A DNA stretch of 64,000 nt from Desulfobacteraceae bacterium Eth-SRB2 (GCA_004193595.1 RPGQ01000001.1:298178-362177), one strand, 5' to 3'; positions 45,436-55,078 are shown, counted from the stretch's first letter. The notes: generated by a model not told the origin, from the letters alone. Program-made: numbers and translations.

Positions 45436-45752
45436 TAAAAATCCGGGTCCAGAGGGCCCGGCTTTGATTATCCCCAGAGGGGATTAAGTTTGCCGGCATT
45501 TAACGATTTACGGAGTACTGGAGTATTGGAGTGGTGGAGTAATGGAAGAAACCCCTTTTTTCATCGCTCTCAAAAAACAGATCCCTGGAGAAAATCTGAA
45601 AATTTAAAGGTCTTTTTTTTAAATCAACACTCCAATACTCCATTACTCCATTACTCCGGTTGTTTTATACGGACAGAGCCATTGATCTCTGACTCCCGCG
45701 ATGCGGGACAGGCTTGGCCCTGAGGACCAGGTTTTTTAGAACCCAATAAATT
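45436..45752. repeat. Octad inverted-repeat element (GGAGTACT type), copy 1
   Basis: Left arm: four 8-nt units GGAGTACT/GGAGTATT/GGAGTGGT/GGAGTAAT. Right arm: ACTCCAAT, ACTCCATT, ACTCCATT, ACTCC. Flanks include GGGCCCGGCTTTGATTATCC at left and GAGGACCAGGTTTTTTAGAA at right. The copy at 56637-56947 is almost identical but has one octad fewer in the right arm. Short apparent reading frames inside are part of the repeat. Confidence 0.8.
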
Positions 45753-46167
45753 TGCAATTTTGGGGGTTGAGGCGCCCGGCCGGCAAGGCACGAAAACTTA
45801 AGGAATATCAAGCATTTTTTGAGTTTTCGTAACGCAGCCAGTCGGGATGCATCGGCATCCAAAATGTAAAGTTATTTTTGAGTAAGCCCTAAGGGTTCAT
45901 GAAAATGCATCTAACGCCCAATGACTGCGTTCCATACCGTCTTATCCGTGAGCGTAATCCACTATTTTTGAGTCAGCTTCGAATTAATGGTTCGCTAAAC
46001 CACAATGACATTTTCTTAAGCAGGGCTTTTTAAGCTGCTCAACATTAAATAATAACAACTTTTTGTGAAATATCAAGTTATTTACTCGGCATTCGCATCC
46101 CCTGCTTCTCGCCGTGCTCTAATTATCGCGAGACGGATCTATTTTAACATTCGGGTAAGAAACTTGA

Positions 46168-46342
46168 CGGTCTCGTAAAAAGTCCAACTTCTGCGTTGTG
46201 CTGCATTTCGCAATCATTCAACGTACGAAAAGTACGCCTCATGATTACAAAACTTGCGATGCCTTTTTATCCCGCCTATGTTTGGCGGGGGAATTTGAAC
46301 TTTTTACGAAACCGTCTAAATCGGACTTTTTACGAGTTCATC
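46168..46342. mobile_element. 175-bp palindromic MITE, copy C (inverted orientation)
   Basis: Reverse orientation of copy B with the same 26-bp block. It is flanked exactly by AAACTTGA (46160-46167 and 46343-46350), a perfect 8-bp target duplication. Confidence 0.87.
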
Positions 46343-46644
46343 AAACTTGAACTTTAATTCGGTTGTTTGAACATAGATATCGAGACATTTCGGGACCAGG
46401 GTTGTATGGTAAAACAATAATACATTGATAACTTGATATAAATTGCTCGCGTCCGGATTACGATGATGCCCAAATTATCCGGTACAATTCAAAAAAAATA
46501 CCGGCACTTTTTCGTTGCTTTTCATGAAATATTCGGGTTAGTGTCATTTTTTTAAGTCCGCAGGCGGGAAAAGATTTTGAGGCATTGGGCAAGAGACGTT
46601 CAATCTCCCGACACCTCACTTTTTCCACCGGCCAAGGAGGATAG

Positions 46645-48402
46645 ATGATCAGGACCATTTTAACCATGGGTTTGATAGCCTTTTTTTTCACTGTGACGGG
46701 CTGTGGCGGCGGCGGTGGGAGCGGTACCGGCGGCTCTTCTTCAACCGGCGAAATAGACGGCAGCTCGACCGGCGGCGAGCGCAATCCGGTGTGCAGTGCC
46801 GGCCAAAGCAGTGGAGAAGTAAGCCGGCCGGAATTCGTCCGCAACCTTACCGGGCAGACATCCTGGTTTGCCTCGCCCATTGTGGCCGACCTGGATGGCG
46901 ACAGTGAGAATGAACTGATTGCCGCCTACTACTCTCTGTATGCATTTTCCCAAAACGGCGACCTTATCGACCGGGTGGACGGCAACGGCAGCCGCATCTA
47001 TGCCCCCCACGTCGTGGTGGACCTGGAAGGAAACGGCACGGTTGAGATCGTCTGCGGTCAGGGGAGGCACGTATACGCCTATGAATGGCGAAACAGGGAA
47101 TTTTCTTTAAAATCGGGCTGGCCGGCGGACACCACCTGTGCCGACAGTTCCCCGGAAGTGCGGGGCCTGGCCGCTGCCGATCTGGACGGCAACGGGTCCA
47201 TCGAAATCATCGCCACAACCACGCAGACAAAACCGACAGACCAAGGCGTTGCCCAGGTATTTGTGTGGTCGTATAACGGGGACTTGTATCAGCCGGCAGG
47301 GTTGGCCTATGCGGCCTGGCCGCGCTACAACAACCGCACGGGAGATGGCGGCGACGCGAACCGCAACGAAATGGGGCACAGCGGATACGGGTGCTACGGC
47401 CTGAATGTGGGGGTAGGCAATATCGATGATGACACGGAAATAGAGATCATCGTCACCTATGATAACCACCACATCCAGGCCTTCGACCCCAACGGTGAGG
47501 CCATCGATGCCTCACCCTGGTTCACTAACCGCAGCTCCCAATATTTAGACAACCGGATGACCTGGGGTCAGTTCATCCGCTGGTGTGACCCGGATGTGGA
47601 AGAAGACCACTACCACCTGCATGAGGGGGATTGGCCCCATCCCGAGTGGACCGAATGGCTTCAATGGACCGCTTCACCGCCCCATGTGGCCGACCTTGAC
47701 CAGGACGGCAGAAACGAGGTAATCGGCATCCCAAATGTGGAATTCCATGTCCCCTATGTCACCCAGACCTATGCCCTCATGGTACTCGAGGGTGCCCACG
47801 GCGACGAAAGCCGGTCGGCCATGCGCAAGCCGGGGTGGGAGGTGCTGCCCCGAGGTGATTTTCCCGTTGAAGTGGAGGGGTGGTATCCGCCGGGCGGTGT
47901 TCCTGCCGCCGCCATTGTGGACATCCAGGGTGATACCCGCAAGGAAATCGTGGTTTCACTCAACGACGGATTCATGTATTGCTTTTCAGCCGATGCAAAC
48001 ATGATCTGGCGTTTCAACTACACCAACGGCAAGGCCATCATGTACGCCTCGGAACCAATGGTGGCCGACCTGAACCAAGACGGCTCGCCGGAGATTGTCT
48101 TCTCCACTTACGGCGACCCCGATGTCAGCGACTCAGGCCATTTGATCATCCTGGGTGCCGACGGGACAAGCGTCCACGACATCCCGCTGCCGGATCCGGG
48201 AACCAACGGAAACGGAAACGGCGCCCCGGCGGCACCGACCATTGCCGATCTGGACGGTGACGGCGAGCTGGAAATTATGGTCCAGACCTTCGATCACGGC
48301 ATGGATATTTTTACCGTTCCCGGTTCTGGCTGTGACTGTCTGCTGTGGACCACGGCCCGGGGGGGGCCGTTGCGCATGGGACAGCCCAGCGGGATGGAGT
48401 AA
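46645..48402 (+). CDS. Lipoprotein with FG-GAP/VCBS repeats, GC-rich
   Basis: 585 aa. Lipobox TVTGCGG followed by a Gly/Ser-rich linker. At least five calcium-binding-like repeats are visible: VADLDGDSENEL, VVDLEGNGTVEI, AADLDGNGSIEI, VADLNQDGSPEI, IADLDGDGELEI, the FG-GAP beta-propeller pattern. Likely an outer-membrane-anchored propeller for adhesion or ligand binding. AAGGAGG lies five bases before the ATG. The gene is clearly more GC-rich than its surroundings, suggesting transfer. Confidence 0.85.
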   Translation: MIRTILTMGLIAFFFTVTGCGGGGGSGTGGSSSTGEIDGSSTGGERNPVCSAGQSSGEVSRPEFVRNLTGQTSWFASPIVADLDGDSENELIAAYYSLYAFSQNGDLIDRVDGNGSRIYAPHVVVDLEGNGTVEIVCGQGRHVYAYEWRNREFSLKSGWPADTTCADSSPEVRGLAAADLDGNGSIEIIATTTQTKPTDQGVAQVFVWSYNGDLYQPAGLAYAAWPRYNNRTGDGGDANRNEMGHSGYGCYGLNVGVGNIDDDTEIEIIVTYDNHHIQAFDPNGEAIDASPWFTNRSSQYLDNRMTWGQFIRWCDPDVEEDHYHLHEGDWPHPEWTEWLQWTASPPHVADLDQDGRNEVIGIPNVEFHVPYVTQTYALMVLEGAHGDESRSAMRKPGWEVLPRGDFPVEVEGWYPPGGVPAAAIVDIQGDTRKEIVVSLNDGFMYCFSADANMIWRFNYTNGKAIMYASEPMVADLNQDGSPEIVFSTYGDPDVSDSGHLIILGADGTSVHDIPLPDPGTNGNGNGAPAAPTIADLDGDGELEIMVQTFDHGMDIFTVPGSGCDCLLWTTARGGPLRMGQPSGME

Positions 48403-48792
48403 CACGGTTTATTCCACCGTTCACGGCATTTGTCGCAAAGCGCGTCGGCTGACAGTGTCTTCCAGGGTGGTTGGGATGTATATTTTACTCAATGAAAAAT
48501 ATCCCTTTCAAGTCATTCTTTCTACGCATAGCGTGCGTAAAATTATAAGACTCAAGAAAAAGTACTGATCCACACCCCGACGGGTAGAAACTTATAACCT
48601 TATGTTCGTCCGGAAGATTATTATCATCTTATAATTAGCTTGACTTTGTTCAACAACATCTTATAATTCAAATAATCAATAAAGGCCGTTCTTAATTGGC
48701 GGACCGGTTTCGTTCTGAAGGAAAGTTCCATTTGTCAAAGCGGCAACCTGAAGTTTGGAACTATGAGAATTTTTTGAAAGGAGGGTGTTACT
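48403..48792. other. Upstream region of the cold-shock gene
   Basis: 390 bp with no gene. The region probably includes a long 5' leader for the cold-shock gene, which is common for CspA, but no specific structure was confirmed. Confidence 0.4.
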
Positions 48793-48993
48793 ATGACTAA
48801 TGGAATTGTAAAATGGTTTAATAGCAGCAAAGGCTATGGCTTCATTGAGCAGGAAGAAGGTCCGGATGTATTTGTTCATCATTCGGGAATCAATGCAACC
48901 GGGTTCAAGTCTCTTGATGAAGGCGACAGTGTTACCTTTGATATTGAGCAGGGTCAAAAAGGTCCTGCTGCAGTAAATGTCACTATAGTTTAG
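48793..48993 (+). CDS. CspA-family cold-shock protein
   Basis: 66 aa, whole family length. RNP1 is KGYGFIEQ and RNP2 is VFVHHSGI, the RNA-binding motifs of the OB fold. GGAGGG precedes the ATG and a strong terminator follows. RNA chaperone, cytoplasmic. Confidence 0.96.
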   Translation: MTNGIVKWFNSSKGYGFIEQEEGPDVFVHHSGINATGFKSLDEGDSVTFDIEQGQKGPAAVNVTIV

Positions 48994-49011
48994 CTTACAG
49001 TTTTAATCAGA

Positions 49012-49057
49012 AATAAGGGCACTCCCCAAAATATGAGGGACTGCCCTTATTTTTTTG
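49012..49057 (+). terminator. Intrinsic terminator of the cold-shock gene
   Basis: AATAAGGGCA(CTCCC) pairs with (GGGA)CTGCCCTTATT, followed by TTTTTTT. Confidence 0.88.
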
Positions 49058-49387
49058 CATTGGGTTTCAATTAATTCCTAAATTCTGCAATTGTTGCATT
49101 TGACAAAGATGAAAGGCATGGATCATACAGCTGTAGTGTAATAGTGCAACCGCTTGATAACGCAGTAGATCCTTTGAATTCGGCAATCCCGCAGGGCAAC
49201 TAATCTCGAAAAAACAAAATATATGATTTCTGAATTATGGTGAAAATTCAATTTTGTCGAATAGAGTGTAACATTCTGTAATTATAAAATAATATTTAAG
49301 ACGCGACCCTATTGTCAAAGAAAAGCTGCGCTCTTGGCAAGGCTTTCCTTTGTCGCTGTGGACGCAGTTATTGGATGGTGTTTGGCT
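49058..49387. other. Intergenic, nothing recognised
   Basis: 330 bp between convergent genes. AT-rich, no repeat or frame stood out. Confidence 0.4.
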
Positions 49388-49846
49388 TCATAGTACATCC
49401 TGAACTATGGGCGTTGCGCTCCGGTCAAACGGGTTTGTCCTTAATGAGAGCGAAATGCGATAATCATGTTTCCTCAAAAACATAGAGATGCTCCCAAACT
49501 TTAGCTCAGCCGATTTCCCCTCAACGACCAACTCCTTTTGTATTTTTTCGATTTGAGGGTCCCACTTGGACAGGATCTCCAGGAGCTTCATCCCGACCTC
49601 GCTATAAAATGCTCCTATGACCATGTTCAGCTTTTTAAGACGTGCCTTCTTCTCCCGTTGCTCAAGCACGCTGTGGATGATCAACGTCACCAACAGGACT
49701 TCAACAAACACAAAGGCGACATCTCCAATCAGGTAAATGAATATATGGTGGGGATCTCTAAAGATCAAATAGTGCAAAAAGTAGAAAAGAGCAGATAGCA
49801 CGAGCAAAGACACTCCCAGCAGGACCTGCCAATTCCATGGTTTCAT
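49388..49846 (-). CDS. Membrane protein with two N-terminal helices, possibly truncated
   Basis: 152 aa. Two membrane helices (WQVLLGVSLLVLSALFYFLH and GDVAFVFVEVLLVTLIIH), then a charged helical cytoplasmic part. The beginning resembles a conserved deltaproteobacterial membrane family that I recall as longer; the last 30 residues (HDYRISLSLRTNPFDRSATP) do not fit, so the end may be lost. Function unknown. Confidence 0.68.
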   Translation of the reverse strand: MKPWNWQVLLGVSLLVLSALFYFLHYLIFRDPHHIFIYLIGDVAFVFVEVLLVTLIIHSVLEQREKKARLKKLNMVIGAFYSEVGMKLLEILSKWDPQIEKIQKELVVEGKSAELKFGSISMFLRKHDYRISLSLRTNPFDRSATPIVQDVL

Positions 49847-49928
49847 AATTTCACCTCCGTAATCTGTAGCCGTCTATTTATTCTCCCGAATTGGAACAAA
49901 AAATAGCCTGTGTTTTATACTACTTTGA

Positions 49929-50288
49929 TCAAGGATCAAGGTTTGAGCCCAACCCCTTGGGATTTCCCCACATGATCTCTAACCACACCGTCTCAATGTC
50001 CGGATCGGTCCATTCAACCCTGTGTTTAAGGTGGGCCGGAATATTTATGTAGTCACCCGTTTTTAACTCAATTATGTTGTCGTTTCCTTCAAACAATAAA
50101 CCGGCACGGCCTTTTAGCAGAATTACCCATTCATTTTGATCCTGATCATACCAGAAATCTTTGGGCGAAGCATGTCCTTTTGATATGATCCGTTTAATTT
50201 TAAAGGTATCTGTTATCAAAATATCTTGGAATAATTCTTGGGGGATTTTGGCGGGAATGGATGAATAAATATTTTGGATATCGTTCAT
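49929..50288 (-). CDS. Cupin-domain protein
   Basis: 119 aa, a single cupin_2 barrel. Motif 1 is represented by EWVILLKGRAGLLF and motif 2 by LKTGDYINIPAHLKHRVEWT, with the His of H-R-V. The metal-binding first-motif histidines are largely missing, so activity is uncertain. Small stand-alone cupins may be isomerases or sensors. Confidence 0.85.
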   Translation of the reverse strand: MNDIQNIYSSIPAKIPQELFQDILITDTFKIKRIISKGHASPKDFWYDQDQNEWVILLKGRAGLLFEGNDNIIELKTGDYINIPAHLKHRVEWTDPDIETVWLEIMWGNPKGLGSNLDP

Positions 50289-50325
50289 AGTCTTTATCTT
50301 TCATAAATTTTAAATACATTAAACG

Positions 50326-50691
50326 TTATTTATTTTTTAGAAATTCAATTGCTTTATCTTTGTCATCAATTGAAAAGCCTTTCATATCAATCTTTTTAAA
50401 TAATTTGCCTTCAAGATCGATAATCTTGTGCATCCATTTTTTGTGTGTTACTACTGCTATCCTGCTAATATTTGATATGCCGACATCAAAAAAGAACTTG
50501 ATTTTCTCAACGATTGCATCAAGCTCAACACCTCCAACGCTCTCTATTTCTTGATATATAAAAACCTCCCCGTAATTCTCTATTTTCTCCTTAAGGGCTG
50601 AAAGAACTAACGTCATTTCATCTTCTGTAATCTTTCCTCCCAAACGATAAGCAACGGCCTTATCATTTCCAATATCTAATAATTTTAACAT
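50326..50691 (-). CDS. SpoIIAA-like (STAS/DUF3478) protein
   Basis: 121 aa with GGAGGT seven bases before the ATG. The pattern AYRLGGKITEDEMTLVLSAL, then VEKIKFFFDVGISNISRIAV, and GFSIDDKDKAIEFLK fits the SpoIIAA-like family, which may bind lipid or nucleotide. It is followed 37 bp later by the cupin gene. Confidence 0.82.
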   Translation of the reverse strand: MLKLLDIGNDKAVAYRLGGKITEDEMTLVLSALKEKIENYGEVFIYQEIESVGGVELDAIVEKIKFFFDVGISNISRIAVVTHKKWMHKIIDLEGKLFKKIDMKGFSIDDKDKAIEFLKNK

Positions 50692-50806
50692 TCTATTTAC
50701 CTCCGGGTGAATGATTTAAGCATAATCCATTGAGCTGTTTGGCGTACATGAAAGATATTCTTAGGAATTCAAGAATCGTGAAATAGCCAAATCTCTTCCA
50801 ACCCCC

Positions 50807-51001
50807 TTATTCTAATACTTGCTTCACCCTCCCAATTTCACCGCTTTCTAAACGGACTTTAATACCATGAGGGTGAGTCGGCGATTTTGTCAGAATGTCT
50901 TTCACTATACCTTCCGTTAATTTTCCGGATCGCTGGTCTTTTTTTAATACGATCAGAACACACTGACCGGGCTTTATTTTTACACGATTTATAGCATTCA
51001 T
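50807..51001 (-). CDS. YwbE-like protein (DUF2196)
   Basis: 64 aa from the ATG at 51001. The sequence VKIKPGQCVLIVLKKDQRSG, then TEGIVKDILTKSPTHPHGIK and VRLESGEIGRVKQVL is typical of YwbE. Short beta-barrel protein of unknown function. A longer frame to 51067 would add an unrelated N-terminus. Confidence 0.85.
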   Translation of the reverse strand: MNAINRVKIKPGQCVLIVLKKDQRSGKLTEGIVKDILTKSPTHPHGIKVRLESGEIGRVKQVLE

Positions 51002-51163
51002 GACGGTAATTACCCCCTGATTGAGCGTAAACAAAACGGGATGGAATAAACTTATGTAGGTCCTCATAATCTCTACGCGTTTTTCGTTAAAAAATTGATC
51101 CTTATTTTGGAAATATCATACCAGTAAAGCAACTTGACATCCATTAGTTAGATAACGACACTT

Positions 51164-52063
51164 TTATCCGTCAAAGGCTGCCAGCGCTCTTCCGGCGATC
51201 TCTTCACCCCATTCCTGTACAAAATGTCCGGCTTCTGAATGTTCATAGGGTCTGGGACAGTTCCGTATATCATTGCGAAGTGCCTGCATCACCGGTGGGC
51301 CGAGTACCGGGTCCTTCATCCCGATGGCCATAAACACTTTCCCCGTCCATTTTTTGCGCAGCCATTCTCGTGCTCTGCGTGACAACTCAGCACCGGGCGC
51401 ATCCGGTCGATCAGGAACCATTTCCGGAAAACGGCGCACTCCTGCCTTATACCGAATATCGGGAAATGGGGCTTCGTAAGCCGCACATTCAGCTTCCGAC
51501 AGGTGGGGACATGTTAGCTTCAGCAACCGCCCGGCAGACATATCAGGATTCTTTCTGACCCAGGCACGCCATTCGAGAAATCCTTTCGAAAGTTGAACGT
51601 CTCCGGCACCAAGAGTTGTGTTCATAATCAAAAGGCGTGAAAACCGGCCGGGCATCTCCATTGGCAGGGTGAGTCCGAGAATCCCGCCCCAGTCCTGGCA
51701 TACAAGAGTGATGTTTTTAAGTTCTAAATGTTCAATAAACGACACAAGCATATTGCGATGAAAATCGAAAGTATAAATTTCTTCCTCTACCGGTTTGTCC
51801 GAACGCCCGAAACCGAAATAGTCCAGAGCCACTACCCGATGCCCTGCACCTGTAAAGACCGGTATCATCTTACGGAAAAGATAGCTCCAAGTCGGCTCAC
51901 CGTGTAGGCATAGAAATATTTGGTCGGCATTTTGAAGGCCTTCATCCAGGTAGTGCATTCTTAATCCTTCAAAACCTTTCAAATCATCAATATAAGTTGG
52001 ATTGTATGGAAAATTCGGAAGATCAAGAAACCGCTCGTCTGAGGTTCTTAACACTTCTGTCAT
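51164..52063 (-). CDS. Haloalkane dehalogenase, alpha/beta hydrolase
   Basis: 299 aa with GGAGGG before the ATG. Nucleophile D124 and halide-binding W125 in CQDWGG, oxyanion/halide Glu56 in HGEPTW, acid D251 in GMKDPV, base H280 in EAGHFVQEWG. These positions match the DhlA/subfamily I layout closely. Expected reaction: hydrolysis of a terminal carbon-halogen bond to an alcohol and halide. It stands alone, with no dehalogenation neighbours. Confidence 0.9.
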   Translation of the reverse strand: MTEVLRTSDERFLDLPNFPYNPTYIDDLKGFEGLRMHYLDEGLQNADQIFLCLHGEPTWSYLFRKMIPVFTGAGHRVVALDYFGFGRSDKPVEEEIYTFDFHRNMLVSFIEHLELKNITLVCQDWGGILGLTLPMEMPGRFSRLLIMNTTLGAGDVQLSKGFLEWRAWVRKNPDMSAGRLLKLTCPHLSEAECAAYEAPFPDIRYKAGVRRFPEMVPDRPDAPGAELSRRAREWLRKKWTGKVFMAIGMKDPVLGPPVMQALRNDIRNCPRPYEHSEAGHFVQEWGEEIAGRALAAFDG

Positions 52064-52155
52064 TGTACTCCCTCCTTTTTAGAACCCTAAATTATCGGTA
52101 TGGCTAAGTTTCATAAAACCGATACACGGTTTTATTCCAAGGAAACCCTACGTTT

Positions 52156-52275
52156 GCCCCTGACAGCCTCTTTCTTGTCAAGCCGTCTTGTCCCGTCGTA
52201 GCTCGAAGAGCGAAGTCGGAAGCTCACGGCTCACAGCGAAGGCTGATAATCAAGGATCAAGGTGACCCCGGGTCA
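52156..52275. repeat. Dispersed repeat (CAGCCTCTTTCTTGTCAAG), copy 1
   Basis: Shared block: CAGCCTCTTTCTTGTCAAGC, CGTCTTGTCCCGTCG, AGCTCGAAGAGCGAAGTCGG, then GCGAAGGCTGATAATCAA. Copies at 58240-58376 and 61226-61355 carry one or two extra internal repeats of CTTGTCGGGTCG. It is in the 430-bp gap 52064-52493, which also has a MITE fragment. Confidence 0.7.
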
Positions 52276-52383
52276 ATTCTCCTCGAATAGGTCAAAGGTA
52301 AACTCCATTGCTTTCTGCGGATTAATTTGTGTTAATTTGCGTTCATTCGTGGTGCCTTATTTTAAATCGGAAGAGATAAGAAT

Positions 52384-52428
52384 GATGAACTTGTAAAAAG
52401 TCCGATTTAGACGGTTTCGTAAAAACAT
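52384..52428. mobile_element. 5' fragment of the palindromic MITE
   Basis: Matches only the first 45 bp of the 149-bp MITE (GAACTTGTAAAAAGTCCGAT, then GACGGTTTCGTAAAAA), then diverges. Decayed copy. Confidence 0.65.
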
Positions 52429-52493
52429 CACCGTGTTGTTTATGCAACGATAAGGTCAAGTCATCTTCGTCAGGTCATAGCTTTTTATATTTT

Positions 52494-52700
52494 TCACTTG
52501 GCCAAGGCGTTCATAAGGCACACCAAATGTTTTTGCCACCTCGTAACTTTCTCGTCTTCATCCATATTGTCTAAAAAGTCCAGCCTATCATCTATTTCCA
52601 TATCTCGCATCTCAGTGAAGATACAGTCTTTTCGTTTACCCTTATACGGGCAATCTTTAAACACGTTTAGCAGCTTGTCATCAAGATCTTTAGTGATCAT
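52494..52700 (-). CDS. Small hypothetical protein, 68 aa
   Basis: Start at the ATG at 52700; an upstream TTG is possible. The protein is acidic and helical with three cysteines: DCPYKGKRKDCIFTEMRD and later HLVCLMNAL. The C-x7-C spacing near the start suggests a small metal or disulfide site. No family recognised. Confidence 0.55.
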   Translation of the reverse strand: MITKDLDDKLLNVFKDCPYKGKRKDCIFTEMRDMEIDDRLDFLDNMDEDEKVTRWQKHLVCLMNALAK

Positions 52701-52826
52701 CAGAAACAAAGTTTCCCAGTGAGTATTCTTACCAACATCTCAATATCAATTTAATTACATCTTAAGTGATCGCAAGTCGAGAATGTCCACCCTTTTTAAT
52801 AAAATGCCAAGGTTTGGACCCAGACC

Positions 52827-53501
52827 TTAAAAGGCTGACTCGCTCTTTAAATATTCTCCCATGAGCAGCCTGTTTTTGGGCGTGATATCGTTGGGAATTT
52901 TCTGGGTCACAATCCGGTATCCCTTTGATCTAAGCCTCACCGCTCTTACCGTATCCACGGCAAGGGTTTTATCCATCCAACCTTCAAGGCCGTCTGTGGA
53001 AGATTCCTTCAAATCATGACAACAGGGCAGAACCGCTACCCTGGCATGCTGTTCAATGGCCTTATCAATAATCAGATCGGTTAAAGATCCACAGGCATGG
53101 GCTGAGACCACAATATCATCCGGAAAAATGGTAATCTCCTGGACAGGCACTTCTTTGTAGATGACTCTGTTTTTCAGTCTCGGCCAGGATGTGATCAATG
53201 CGTTGGACAATTTTTCTGCATTTAAAGGGATATTTTTGTCCACGGCAACGGCTGTCTTTGAACTGTCATCGAGGATGAGCATGATATGCGCCAAAAGGCC
53301 ATGACCGCAGGCAAGATCCATAATCCTGCCGCCCCTGTATCTTCGCCGGACCCTTTTTGCCATTTCCCATGCTTCATAGAGCTCTTTTCTTGGAAGCGTT
53401 CCGGCACGGCAGACAGCCCTTGCAATTTTATCGAAAAGGCTGTTGCCGGAAAAGAGTGACTGCTGCCGGGGTGTCAATCTGTTCTTTGAAGATTTTTTCA
53501 T
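52827..53501 (-). CDS. Methyltransferase-domain protein (Methyltransf_32-like)
   Basis: 224 aa. SAM motif I in RIMDLACGHGLLAHIML; VVSAHACGSLTDLIID and VAVLPCCHDLKE are typical of the TRM13/METTL25-like group. Those relatives modify RNA or protein; here the substrate is unknown. Weak ribosome site (AAGATTTTTTC) before the ATG. Confidence 0.82.
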   Translation of the reverse strand: MKKSSKNRLTPRQQSLFSGNSLFDKIARAVCRAGTLPRKELYEAWEMAKRVRRRYRGGRIMDLACGHGLLAHIMLILDDSSKTAVAVDKNIPLNAEKLSNALITSWPRLKNRVIYKEVPVQEITIFPDDIVVSAHACGSLTDLIIDKAIEQHARVAVLPCCHDLKESSTDGLEGWMDKTLAVDTVRAVRLRSKGYRIVTQKIPNDITPKNRLLMGEYLKSESAF

Positions 53502-53764
53502 GATCCATAGACTATGTGATCGTCTGTCTTTTCACAAGCCATGGTATGGAAAATAATTCTGTCCCCTTTTTTTCATTCTCCGCGCCTTCGGCTATCGAGA
53601 ACCGCCGATCAGCCGCCCATACTCCGTATTAATCCTCCGCCGACCCATGACATGGTGCAACACTCCAGGGGCATCTAATCTTGCTAATCTTGGTATAACC
53701 TGTAACTCTCATATTTAATATTCAGCGTCAAGCACTTTCTGCATGAACGTCCCCTATTGCTTAT

Positions 53765-54910
53765 CTATTGAACACTTTTGTATGTTATGTCGATGACTGT
53801 CACCTCCGGTGGCGACAAAAATCGAACCGGCGGCCCCCAGGTCCCTGAACCCCTGCTGACATATAGCAGCCCATTACCATCGACCTTTGATAGGCCGGTG
53901 TGCATCCGGTAGAAAATCTTTGTAACCAGATTAAAGGGAAAGATCTGCCCCTTGTGGGTGTGACCTGAAAGCTGGAGGTCAAACATTCCATGCGACTCGC
54001 TGCTGATTACCGGCTGGTGCTTCAAAAAGAGAGTGAATTTTTCCCTGGGCATTTTTTCCAGCAGCGCCTTTTCAGAGGCTTCACGGTCCGGGCCATAGCG
54101 TTTCCTGGCAGGGTCGTCTACACCCGCGACATTGAGAAAATTGGATACGGTTAATCCTTCTCCCCTGAGGACGGTAAAGCCCGCCTTTTCGGTAAATGCC
54201 AGGGCACGATCAATGCCTGCATAAAATTCGTGATTACCGGTAACCGCAAATTTCCCATACGTTGCGGGTATTTTCTGAAACATATCTGTCAGCATCTCCA
54301 GATCATCCATCTGTCCATCCACGAGATCACCCGTCGATACCAGAATGTCCGGGCGGGCATTCCTGACCTGCCGAAGGATCCGCTTAAGCCGGGATTTCCC
54401 GACGATAAGGCCGAGGTGGACGTCGGATATCTGCACAACTCGAAATCGCCCGATTTTTTCGGGTATTTTGCATGTTTTCACGGTCACGTGTTCTGTCCGG
54501 ATATGAAGCGCCTCGAAATAGCCATAGATCACTACGGCAAAAGAGACTAAAATGGCGATTGTACAGAAATTTCTAAGGGAAAGAATAAAATCCTCGAGAG
54601 GGCTCCGGGTCAACATCTTTGCCAAGAAATGGAGCAGCCTGTAGATGTCAAAGAAAAAGGAAACTGAGATAAAGATAAAAATCAGCCCCATCCACGTGAA
54701 CCCGATGTAGGCCAAACCGCGTGCTAAAGTTTCATACCCGTGGCGTTCAGAAATGCGCACCACAATGGGTGCAACCACCATTAGGATCATGAATATCGCA
54801 AGGATTAAGTACACAGGGAGCCCCAGGGCAAAACCTCTCTTCAGCTTCAAAAAAGCGTACAGGTGTACGCCGCCGTAGATGCTGAAGTATATGAGCAGAA
54901 ACAGGGTCAT
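53765..54910 (-). CDS. Membrane metallophosphoesterase (YkuE-like)
   Basis: 381 aa with GGAGAG seven bases before the ATG. Four to five membrane helices in residues 1-140, then a calcineurin-like phosphoesterase: QISDVHLGLI, STGDLVDGQ, VTGNHEFYAG and QLSGHTHKGQ, the full set of metal ligands. Related YkuE/UDP-diacylglucosamine-hydrolase proteins act on lipid phosphates. Location is inferred to be the inner membrane. Confidence 0.92.
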   Translation of the reverse strand: MTLFLLIYFSIYGGVHLYAFLKLKRGFALGLPVYLILAIFMILMVVAPIVVRISERHGYETLARGLAYIGFTWMGLIFIFISVSFFFDIYRLLHFLAKMLTRSPLEDFILSLRNFCTIAILVSFAVVIYGYFEALHIRTEHVTVKTCKIPEKIGRFRVVQISDVHLGLIVGKSRLKRILRQVRNARPDILVSTGDLVDGQMDDLEMLTDMFQKIPATYGKFAVTGNHEFYAGIDRALAFTEKAGFTVLRGEGLTVSNFLNVAGVDDPARKRYGPDREASEKALLEKMPREKFTLFLKHQPVISSESHGMFDLQLSGHTHKGQIFPFNLVTKIFYRMHTGLSKVDGNGLLYVSRGSGTWGPPVRFLSPPEVTVIDITYKSVQ

Positions 54911-54923
54911 TCAGTGTCTCTCC

Positions 54924-55078
54924 ATTGATGAGTCTGTTGATTAATGGTCTTTTCGCCCAATCTCTGCGTTATGCTCAAAAAATAATCCTCGGAATATCAA
55001 ATATATGCCTGTGGTTATTTTTTTCGCATGCCTTGATCTTGAACGAAAATCCTCATTAATCAACAGACTCATTGATAA
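54924..55078. mobile_element. Hairpin MITE, stem type 1
   Basis: TIR ATTGATGAGTCTGTTGATTA with its complement at the right end (55053-55078). Inside, AAAAAATAATCCTCGGAATA, loop, TGCCTGTGGTTATTTTTT. The loop is conserved with the element at 55995-56164 while the stem bases differ. Confidence 0.7.

Larger units (their letters stand above)
45409..46644. other. 1.2-kb gene-free region of repeats
   Basis: Contains the octad element copy 1, a short repeat GTAAAGTTATTTTTGAGTAA (also near 34300 and 57180), the MITE copy C, and an unremarkable 300-bp stretch before the lipoprotein gene. No coding frame in it is convincing. Confidence 0.6.
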
